Positions 21,801 to 33,800 of a stretch of 64,000 bases of DNA are shown in pieces. The notes below the pieces were generated by a model. The model did not search any database. It was given only the letters and a program-made list of their open reading frames with translations, and was not told where the DNA came from. Numbering within the stretch: position 1 is the first letter of the stretch; each line of letters starts with the position of its first letter. The position numbers were made by a program, and so were the translations under genes. This DNA comes from Trematomus loennbergii (Eukaryota > Chordata > Actinopteri > Perciformes > Nototheniidae), in NCBI GenBank assembly GCA_012861695.1, contig JAAOOA010000056.1, positions 4,313,760 through 4,377,759 on the forward strand. The letters run 5' to 3'.

Positions 21801-24800
21801 TCCTCCAACACACACGCACGCGCACATGACCAATGAGGGCACGAGATAAGTTTGTGCACAGATGGAAGGCTGACAGGCAGGTAGGCCATCCAGTTATTTT
21901 AGCCGGGCCGGATTTTTTGTCAAAGCACTTAAGATATTCATTGCTATCGGGATGTTAAGAGCATTCCATGGAATATAACAAAAAGTGTATCTCGAGCCGG
22001 TTTCTCAAACTTACCTACCCTACCTTTAAAGGAAACATATTAAGCAATGGTTTATTGCCTGCAGTCTGAGTCATGCAAGCTGTTTCTGAAACATCAAAAG
22101 GAATGGGCGGAAAGCCTTATTGTTATACAGTGAGTTTACCTGAAGTTTAAGCTAGCCATAAACCTATTGCAGGTCATAAACTAGGGTCGAACCGGAATTA
22201 GTAAACATTAATACATTATGCCGCTTATCTACAGACTTTACACTCTAACTGCTGCCAGAGCACCACAGGGAAGTGATAGAAGACTAAAACAGTCAAATAT
22301 CATTCACGACAACGCAAACATTAGTACAGATTAGAATGAGCTAAAAGATACTCAGTGGTGGAATGTAATTACATACATTTACTCAAGTTTTAGCAACCTT
22401 TTGAGGTTTCTTAGTTCTTTCTTATTTTATGCTATTTATACTATCTTTTCACTTACTATATCTACTTCCTATATTTTGGAAGCCAGTTTGTACTTTTTAC
22501 TACATTACTTTTATCTAACAGCAAATTATTTACAGATTCAGATTATAAACCAATTAAAAATATAAATCAACCTTAAAGGTAGGGTAGGTAAGTTTGAGAA
22601 ACCGGCTCGAGATACACTTTTTGTTATATTCCATGGAATGCTCTTAACATCCCGATAGCAATGAATATCTTAAGTGCTTTGACAAAAAATCCATGTAAAA
22701 ATGTCATCTGTGGAAGCCGTAGTACTGTAAAAAGCACGACCAATCATTTTAGCCGGCCCGGCTAAAATAACTGGATGGCCTACCTGCCTGTCAGCCTTCC
22801 ATCTGTGCACAAACTTATCTCGTGCCCTCATTGGTCATGTGCGCGTTCGTGTGGGTTGGAGGAGGGGCTCTATAAGGAAGTGGCAGATTTTCTCCGGTTG
22901 TGTATTTTCAAATTCTAGCGATCTCGAGCCGGTTTCTCAAACTTACCTACCCTACCTTTAATATAGAACTTGATTCAAATCAGCGTCACATTTAACAGCT
23001 GTTATGAACACATTCATCCATCAATAAACTGAATCCAGTCATTTCATTAAACTAAAGATGTACTTTTATGGTAATAAAAATACTTTTATTTGAGTAAGAT
23101 TTAAATGCAGGACTTTTACTTCTAAGTATTTATTTGTTTCAATTTAGTATTTCTACTTCTTCTATTAAAATATAAAAGAGTACTTCTTCCAACACTGAAT
23201 ACACTCCCTTCAATGAATTGGTTTCTTCTTGGTGTACTCCACCATGTGTATAAAGATGTCTCTGATAATGACAGTTGCCTGTGTACAGTTTGTCCTACAG
23301 TATGTGGAACAGGAATGATAAAACAGAGTATGTGTAAAACCAGGGAATTTCAGATATTCTTGTCAAACACAACATCCACAGCAGATATAATGTGTTCAGA
23401 TGGGACAGTTGTGATGTCTTTATTAGTCCTTTGCATTAGAGATTTCCCGATCCGATCACGTGATCGGGGATCGGAGCCGATCACGTGATTTTCAAAAGAT
23501 CGGAATTGGGAGAAAAAAATCGGGGATCGGAATTTTTTTTTTTTTTTTATAAAATATTTTTCTTATTTTATTTAATGTTACAAAACAAAAATGACCATGT
23601 TCACGTCTTAAAGTCATCCAACACTTTCAGAGACTTTTAAAAGGAAAGAGAAACTGCCCCAGAACAGTGAAAAGGCCAAAAAAATAACAGCCAAGATAGC
23701 TGAATTCATCGCGTTGGATGACCAGCCGTTATCTGTGGTGGAGAACGTGGGGTTTAAGGGACAACTTGAATGCTTTTCTCCTTTTTTTCTCTTAATGCAT
23801 TGCATAAAGATCGGATCGGGAAAAATCGGTATCGGCAGATTGTCAAAATCAAATGATCGGAATCGGATCGGGAGCAAAAAAAGGTGATCGGGACATCCCT
23901 ACTTTGCATGGATCACTGAGCACACATCTACTGTAATTACTGTCCTTAACGTGCAGGTTAACAGCAGGAAACATGAGACATGTGACCATATTTCCTGCTT
24001 AGTTCATTAACCCAACAAAATGAAGGCGACAACATTTTGTTGGCCTTATTATGTTCTTTTTCAGGTTCATATTAGTATGTAGTGTCTCTACTGTGACATG
24101 TTTACACGCTTTAATGTTCAAAAACCTCTTTATTGTTCTCATATTGCCTGTGCTGCAGCACCTCTTTTCACCCTCTGTCTGAAACCAGAGACCAGACTGC
24201 TCTGATTGGTTAGCTGGAAGGCTCTGTTGTGATTGGTCAACCACTTAGAGATGTCCCGGCCCTTAGCCTATAACGTACAACGTGTTGGAGCGCTAACCAA
24301 TTGAAGCACGAGTGTTACACATTGATATCATTATGTAACGGAAGTAAACAAAGGAGTCCAATGGAGGCTTTTCATTTGAGATTTATTTACATGCACAAAA
24401 AACGATATAACACCCTACAGGAAATGGAAAATCCCAAATAGTATAATAGGGCTTCTTCAACAGATGCTATGCCTTTTTACTATTCCATAAATATGTAATA
24501 GTTTCCTAAGTAAAGAATGTCCTCTATTCATTGTACATTTTTCCTAACTGGAGACCTGACCCGCTGCATACTCACTAAACAACTTTAAAAGCATTTATCT
24601 GGAGAATTTGGAGATGATTAATTGGAAGGGTGGGATAACCAATTCAACACTTTTCCACATAGTTCAACTAAAATACATATTCTTTTTAGAAACGTATTTG
24701 TTTGTTTTCAAGGCAAACCCTATAATAAGTGTACCAACTGGAAACAGGTACAGGAAAGTTGAACTCAATATGTCAGGTTATTATTTGTGTTTGTGGCACA

Positions 24801-27800
24801 AAGCAGAGAAAACTGTCAACTACTTGGTATTAAAGTCAGCATTCACACATGTTAAGACAGAACCAGACGCTAGGATACAAAGTGTCAGCTATTCATCAGA
24901 AGAGACTTATGTTCACATGCATTCACATTCCATTCAATATCATGCCCTACGAAAATAAGACATGCTGGGACTGGACATCGGACAACCCACTGGTTGGTCA
25001 CTGGTCACATTTCCATATTTCCTGTTTAAAATAGTATCGCAGAAATACTTCGTACTGTATGTTCAGTGTATTGTGTTTCTTGTTTTGTTGGTCTTGTCTT
25101 TTACTTCTACTAAATGTCCACCTTCAGGGGGTTCTTGATTCCTTATTTCATCATGCTGATTCTGGAGGGTATTCCATTGTTCTACATGGAGCTTGCCATT
25201 GGTCAGAAGATGAGTCTGGGTAGCATCGGGGCATGGACTGCCATCAGCCCTTACTTAGGAGGAGTGGGTAAGTGCTAACCGACTGTACTGTACTGAATCT
25301 TCACTGTATCCAGGTTAAGTAGTGATGGGAAGCACCAGAAAGGAAAACAGCCAGTTGGAATGTAAAAGGCTAAAAGTATGAGATTATTCAAATGCTGCCA
25401 CTTCATATTGTACTGTCAGTGAAATTACAATGCTTCTGGGGTTTTTGTAGTTGTAATGCTGCGTTCACACCGGACGCGATGCGATGTTTGGGGGCGGCGC
25501 GATTACATGTAAAGTCAATGCAGAGACGCAGACAGATTCGCTCCAACGGCGCGCATGAAGCGGTGGACGCGGCGCGAATCACGCGATTGAGGCGATTGAA
25601 CGGTGCCGCGTAAACGCGAGAGTTCAATTTTTTCAACTCGAGCGTCAAATTCACGTGACGCTTTCTCGCGGAAGCCAATCAGCGGTGAGGATCTCAGCCG
25701 CCGTCACTGACGTTCAACCACACAACATCAGCAGTTAGCAGTTAGCAGTTAGCACACAGAGCTCACAGCTCCTCATTCAGAAACTAGACAAAAGTTAAAC
25801 AAGTACAAACCACAGACTGTCTGTGCCATGACGAATACAGTCGCTGCTTTATTTATGTCTGTAGGCCTTTGTTATGAGTGTGGACGGAGCATATACAACG
25901 TTAGCTTAGCCTGGTCGACCCGATCTTCATTCAGAAAACAAGCATTTTAAAAGGTGTTTTGCCTGCCGTCTTGTCTGCAGACTTGTCAAAGCATTAATTC
26001 ATGGTTTTTACTAACCGGTATCAGCATGTTGTTACTTCGGCATCATTTAGAAACGTGTATTACAATTTAATCACGGTAAAATATGTTCATTTGTTGTAGT
26101 TGTAGCTCCCGAGCCAGCGCGTCTTGTTTGAATGATGCGAGTAAACACAGCTGGCAGCCGCGGTGAAACTCCAGCGTTTAGAGCGATGCGATAGGAGCGA
26201 TTAGAGCGAAGCGAATATTCGCATCGCGTCCGGTGTGAACGCAGCATAAGGGCTCCGATGTATTCCAATATGGTTTCAACCCTGTTGGACAAACCAAAAC
26301 TCCGGAAGCTCTTGACTCTTTTGGGCTTAGCTCATGGGACTTGGTTTCTACGTCTTAGAATTTCGACTCCATTGAGTTTTTATTTGTATAAATCTTTGCC
26401 TTTATTGGATAAAGCAGTCCAAAAAAAGGGGATGGGGAGGGGGGGGGGAGAGATTGGTAACATTTAATGAATGACATCCAGCAAAGGGCACTGTGGCAAA
26501 GTTCCTAAAGGAGTGAACTGACACAGAAGTACTTAAGTGGCAGCTATGATAAGAACTGTTTGCATCTTTAGATGATAAGGAAAGGAGCTACAATGCTCTC
26601 CTTGTTATCTCCTTTAGCATAATGTTACATCGGACCATCCTTTACATAAGGAAAGGAGATAATGCTGTCCCACAGTTCCTTGTTGTCGCAACATTCAAAG
26701 TGACGTTATCATTGGGCAGTCTACAGAAACAACTGATTATGACCAACCAATCTATCATGAAGTTACGGTGCTTAATAAACATTCTGCAAGTGCTTATGAT
26801 TTTAACTTTCAACACTATGATACATTAAGAGGAGAATGTTGTGCTAATTACTTATTGGCATTCATGTGGATTAATTAGATTAATTCATATATATATTGAC
26901 ATATATCATTAAAACTCATAAGGAATATCCACTAATGCATCATGGTTACGTTGCCAAGTGTAAGTGCAATCGGATTTTTAAACACCGTAGATTTGTTTGA
27001 TGAATTCTCAGGTAAAGATGTAGAACCTGAATTTACTTACAATTCGACCACAACCTCAGCCTTAGTATTTGGAATTCCCACCTTACCAGATGAGCTACAA
27101 TGGTGCCATCTTAGACTCCTTGTTGACTCACATGGATACACTGACTTAGAATTAGGGTTTATAGGGTTATAACATATGTAAATAGAAACAAAATGTTCTT
27201 TTTAATTGTTTTTTGTTATTCTCTTGGTTTAGGTCTTGCCAGTGTGGTCACATCCCTGTATCTGTGTCTCTATTACAACGTCATCAATGCATGGAGTTTC
27301 TGGTACCTCTTTCATTCATTTCAAGTGAGGTGCTAAATGACTAACTAATGTCATTTTTCAGTAGATGATACTATTAAGAAACATAATGTTTGATCTCCTT
27401 TGGACAGTAAAGTATCACACTGACATTGTTCCATGTTTACACTTATTTCAGTCTGTCCTTCCTTGGTCAGTTTGCCCCATGAATTCTAACCGGACAGGAC
27501 CAATAGAGGAGTGTGAAATTGCTACACCCACCCAGTACTTCTTCTACAGGGAAACACTGAACATCTCTCCTTCTATTGAAGAGCACGGAGGCGTTAGTAC
27601 AGGCCAGGCAATGTGCCTTGTGCTGGCCTGGATTCTAACCTACCTGTTCATTGTGCGAGGAGTAAAGTCAACTGGAAAGGTGAGAGAGATCTAAGTTGCT
27701 CAAACATAAACAGTGATAGGCATTCTTCATTGTCCATGGTCGGTTCTAGCCTGCCAAGTGAAACTGACAACTAAAATATAAATAAAAACAAGTACTGTAT

Positions 27801-30800
27801 TGCATTTTAAAAACGATTTTATGTATACATTTCTTTGAAGACAGTGCATGTATTCATTGTATAACATTATTTGTTTCAATAATCAAGTCGCAGCCAAAGC
27901 ATTATCCTGATGATATAAGTGGAAGTCAACATTAGAGACATAATAATTATAATGCCTTTTTTATAATTTAGTACATTTAAGAAAAGCCATGTATCAACAT
28001 GATTTACCGTTAAAATAAATTGTACATTTATTAGATGAACGCAGTCTACGGTTAGTTTAGCATCAAATCCCTATGATGACTTAAAGTATAATACCAAGTG
28101 ATGCTCAACCTTCTCAGAACTATTACAAAACTATATCTGCAACTAAATCACTTGAAAGAAGAACATAGTTCATGCAATCATTCGCAATCACAAGAACAAA
28201 GAATTGTCTTGTTACATGGAGACCAAACTGGAAATGGCATTTAAAAGTGGTGAAGCATGCAAAGATGTATCTGTTGACCAGACTAGAGTGATGATGATGA
28301 TGATGGGTGATGGACTTTTCCCACATTCCAGCCCAATCAACCTCAGTCACTCCCCTAATGAATTCTGCAGCTAACTTTGCTCTCTGGCTCTTCTGTAGGT
28401 GGTGTACTTCACCTCCATATTTCCATACATGGTCCTCTTCATCTACCTGATACGGGGCATCACTCTTCACGGGGCCATCAATGGTGTCAAATACATGTTC
28501 ACACCAAATGTAAGGTTCTGTTAGAAAGTTGTAACAGTCTGTTTCTCTCTCGACCTGCTGCCCCTCAATACTTTTTCACTCAAACCGCCTCCACCTAACC
28601 CCACGGACCTGCCACTCCAACCTCAACAGCTCCCCTGAGTCCCAGCTGCATCTCATCCCCAAGCAGGCCGTTATTTAAGCCTCTCGTGCTCAGCCAGTCA
28701 TTGCCAGATTATTTTCCACCAAGGCAAGACTCCCGAGCATTTTGTTTTCCGGATTAAATTCCTGTTGCCGACTATGCCTGCCTCTGACCTGCCTGTTTCC
28801 GGAAGGAATCAGATGAAATAGCCTTCAGTCCCCCACCTTGGGAACTCTCTCGGAGTCCTTGGTTACTGTCTGCCTGAAGCTGCTTGGTGTTTTCCATCTG
28901 ACAACGTTTACCTACCTCCTGGTTTCCTGATCCGCTGCCTGCCTAAAATACCTGTCTGCCTGTCCTCTACTGTTTTGTCTGCCTGGACTTTGTACTCGCC
29001 TGAGTTGATTAAGTGGCTGTAAAGCTGGCTATGGAGTAGCTTGGCCACTGGCTTGAGGAACCAAGCTTCCCTTTTTTGTCTGGACTGATCCCCAAGTTCA
29101 TCCAACTCGCCAAAAGACTGAACTCTCGGCAAGCCGAAGCCAACAGGATCGAGCGTACCATGGAATTCTGCAGCGGAGGTTTGGGTGAGCCACTCTGGAG
29201 GAGAACATGCCGGAGCTTGTCAATGCCTGTCCTAGTGCCACTAGCACAAACCAACCTACCAGTCTCCTGATGGCCTTCTGCCTGTGCCTATTGTCCCTGG
29301 TCCCACATCTTTCCAACTTCTTACTGGCCTGCCATCGTCCAATGGATACACCACAATCCTGACGGTGGAAGATTGGTTCACCAAGGTGGTCCACTTGATA
29401 CCCCTGCACAACTCCTATCAACCAGAGAGAGCAAGACTGGCCCTGCATCACTTCTAATGACTTGTGGTCTCCCCAAATATGTTCACGTCAGTATTTTGGA
29501 GGAAGTACTTTGTACTCTTATCACCAGTTTTGCTTCTGGGTTTCATCCCAAGTCCAATTGCCAACCCGAAGGGAAGAATTGGGAGATGGACGATGAACAG
29601 AGAGCTCTAAGATGCATGGTCTCCAAACACCATCGCCCCGGTCCAAGCAACTCATGTGGGTCAAACCAAACCACAACCTGTGTGTTACATTTGGGTCCAA
29701 AATCAACCTGTTACAAAATGTTGCAATAGGAATACAAACATATGTGGGTGCGTTGCTTTACAGCAGGGGTTTCATCGTGGGTCACATTAGCCTTATGATA
29801 GCCCTCAAAGGGCCCATGGTACATTGAAGACTTTATAAATATTTCTACTCTCTATAATATTACAAAATTGCCTCTGCATTCAATTATTTCTAAAGTCATA
29901 ATTTGAACTACTTCTAAATAAGGAATCGAGGGGAAATAATTGCTAGCAGATATCCAAGTGTACAACAATTGTACAAATTCTTTTAAAATATAGTTATATT
30001 TTGCATCGATAGGATTGACACAAAGAAATCAGATGGCACACACACTCACATTTATCTGTGTAATTATAACATACTGTAAGTCCAATGAATTTCTGAGACT
30101 AACAAACCCTCATCATATTTGATCAATCAAAGATAAACCTTTTTAAGTGAATAATTTGCTAAAGCAATTGTTTTACCATTATACAAACATGTTCAAGCTC
30201 AATTTAAGTGCTGTATTTATCATCTGTATTTGACGATAATAATTTAGTCGTCTGAAACCTGTAGCCAAGACTTTGTTTTTATTTAAAACAACGTATTACT
30301 ATGAGCATGTCATTCATTATATGAAGTTGTCATCCTGCCTTTACAAGCTTACAAGAATATATGAATCGTCTGAATTAGGCAGAAGGAGTTGCACATTGTA
30401 GGCCAAGATTTTTTTATTGAAAGCCAAAAACTAAAATAACCAGCACAAGTTTTTGGCATAATTCCATGTTAATCGCTGAATGCACCAGAGCAACATCCGG
30501 CTGGTTTTGTCGAAGATTCTGGCTGCCTTTTGTTGCTTTCATGAAGGCTAAGGTTAGCAGTGCGGATGTGCCGTCATAGATTTGTTGCTGCCTTATGGCA
30601 GCGGCACACTGCCTGGACTGCGCTGCTAGAAAACACCTCAACCATTATTGTGCCTATATTTGTCTAATGATTCAATTCTTACAATTTAATGTGTAACTTT
30701 GTGTGCTCATGTGTGCTTTTTGCATTTTGTTGTGTTCACGTCTGTGTGTGTGCGTTTGTATGTCTCTAAACCTGTGCCCACATGCGTTTGTCTTGTTTCA

Positions 30801-33800
30801 GCTGGAACAGCTTCTCAACCCGACTACATGGATCAATGCGGCCACTCAGATCTTTTTCTCACTCGGTCTGGGTTTTGGGACGCTCATAGCTTTTGCCAGC
30901 TACAACCATTACAACAACAATTTTGAGCGCCAAGCCATCATTGTTTCCCTGATCAACTGTGGAACCTCCATCTTTGCCAGCATCGTCACCTTTGCCATCT
31001 ATGGGTTCAAGGCCACCGTCAACTACGAGAACTGCCTGGAGAGGTGTGTGGGTGTTTTGTGCTAATGAATTCATGATAGTGCAACCTTATCCTATATGCT
31101 CTTCTTCCGAAGACTGAATTATTATCTAAATGATCACAGTTTTTATAAGGTGTAGTCCTTAAAACAGATAAAGTAATTATTTTAAGTGACTATCCAAGTT
31201 GACGTTTATAGCCCTAGTGCTGTAAAACCCACTCAATGTTTAACCTGTTAAGCCCCAAGCCTGTTTTCCAGCTCTCAGGCTCAAAAATGACATTCCCAGA
31301 ACAAATGACCATAACTTCACTTCTAAAAGGGGTAAATTAATAATCTTTATTACATGGCTTAGTTGAATACTCGATTCTGATTGGTCAATTCAGAACACGT
31401 GACACGTTGTTAATCCAGAACAGACAGACCGCTGTCAAGGACTTATTGACCGTTGTTAAGGACGCTCACATCTGCACAAAGAAGTCCGTTCGATTTAACT
31501 GTGTATACAGTTTTGGCCGAAAAGCAAACTGCATGCTGACAAGACAAGAGCGACAAGCAAACAGCGGAGAAGTAACGGGCAGAAACCCTCCTTTTTACGC
31601 AGCGTCCAGACATAGACATCAAACGGCGACACATATTCAGTTGCCAGTTACTTTGGCATTAGGGCAGGGATATCTAGATACTTTCCAAGGTTTGACATCA
31701 TGAATTGTGCTACTTTTAAAGCAAGCAACGATGTTTTCAAATCTATAATCAAAAAGCTCCGCCTTCCTGCCGTTGCTACGTTTTTCAAACGGTAACAACG
31801 GACTATTTTCCTTAGCGGATGCATGTCAATTTAAATCAATACATACAACTATTTTTTAAATCAATAAAATCATTTTCTAAATCCATAAAGCATTTCAATT
31901 AATAGTGGGAGTCATATCATTACTTTGTTGAGAATGTGGCCATGTAATAAGCGGGATAATGTGCAGCGACTTGGTCATTATGGGGAAAAGAACACCTTCA
32001 TGCAGATCTAGATCCCTCCGCTTCGCGTCGGGCTCCTGATCTGCCTGTCGGTGTTCTTTTCCCCATAATGACCGCGTCGCTGCACATTATCCCTCACCTT
32101 CATGCAGATCTAGATCCCTCCGCTTCGCGTCGGGCTCCTGATCTGCCTGTCGGTGTTCTTTTCCCCATAATGACCGCGTCGCTGCACATTATCCCTTACT
32201 TATTCTCAAAGCAATGATAAACCTGTGAGTTGGATGTAGAAAAGTCAGAATCAATATAGATTTTTTTTTATTTTAAAGTAAATTCAGATTGAACATAGTA
32301 AAAGAATGTAAATTATTGTGTCCGTCCAAAAAAAAAACATTACTGTAGAATGATCGAGGGTCGAGTATCTTTCACGACTCAGGTTTATTGTACAGTAAGT
32401 CAAGACATTACAGTAGCAGCAACATGACAACTCGCGGGCTTACTCCGAAGTAAAGCAGTACTTCGCATGCCATAAAGCATGTCGCAACACTGCCGTAACA
32501 GCCTTAACTCAGTATGCATTGTATGCATATGTGACATCTCCCCTTTTTCTAGTTATTTAATTTTAAATAACTGTAAAGAGTTTTGACCGATTAGTCACAG
32601 CATCATCCTGTAATAGTAAACAACAGTCAAACTGTGATAACAAATGTTCATTCAGTCGTACTGACCAACCAAAAGTGTCCTATGAATACAGGTTAACTTC
32701 ACAGATTATGTTAATCAAGATGGGTAACCAATACCTTCAGTAGTGCTGTAACAAAATAAAATTCAAGATGCAAGTTTTCTTTTCTAAACATTGCAGCAGT
32801 AATATCACATTTGTACATAACATTCACAATAAACAGAACTCAAAATTCAGCAGACTCAGAGTCCACCTGTGTTTCCCTATTCATTTTCTCCCCCCCAAAG
32901 GCCATAGGTGTTTTTTTTTCTATTCACCCCCAGAGGTCATTGTGAAACACCCAAAACACTCCTGTCTACAAGTCCAACCTAGTGGCCGGCTTACTGACAC
33001 GGCCAGACCTGGTCTGAACCCGTCCTGGTGTTGTTGTATGGGTTGTCACCTCACTTGGTTTCAGGGTAACAGTCTCTGGTGTGTTGGCGCTTACAGGCTG
33101 GGAAATCGCCACAGCACTCTCTGCTGGTGTTAGTGGGATGTGCTGTGCAGGTCGGGAAGTTGGTTCTGCCCGGAGATGAAGTCGGTTCCGCCGCAGCACT
33201 GCACCTCCTTGTGTGTTAATGAGGTAAGACCTCGGAGTAACACACTCTTTTGAGACGATTGCTGGTGTCTTCCAGGACTTCTCGTTGTCGAGCTTGGTGT
33301 AGACTGTGTCTCCTGGCTGTAGAGCTGGTAGATGCCTGGCACCATGTCGTCGGTTGTAATAAAAGGCTTGTTTTGCTTTCTCACTCGTGTCCTTTTGTTT
33401 GACAATCTGTCTGTTAGGCCATTTAGGCCGTAGATTTTTCTCGAGTGTCGGGAGCGTCGTTCTGATCTTTCTCCCCATTAGCAGTTCTGCTGGACTGACT
33501 CCTGTGGTAGTACAGGGAGTGGATCTATAGCACATAAGGGCTATCAGCGGATCTTCCTGACGAAGGATTCTCTTAGCGGTCTGTACTGCTCTTTCGGCAT
33601 GACCGTTTCCTTGAGGATGGTGAGGACTAGACGTGATGTGTCTGAAGTCCAACCGCTGTGCCAGCTCCCGGAATTCTGCACTGGAGAATTGGGGACCATT
33701 GTCACTCACAACCTCTTCAGGAATTCCGAACCTAGCAAAGGTTGTTTTAAGTCTCTGGATGACAAGGGCACTTGTCGTAGATGGTAGTTGTAGTATTTCC

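Noticed and set aside
24608..24958. 116-codon open frame in slc6a20 intron 1
   Set aside because: No recognisable motif, no promoter or splice context; likely chance.
26942..27172. 76-codon open frame in intron 2
   Set aside because: Ends just before exon 3 and has no transporter similarity or upstream signals.
30414..30641. 75-codon minus-strand frame ending near a poly-A-like tract
   Set aside because: Could be a retrocopy end, but no protein family was recognised, so no gene is called.
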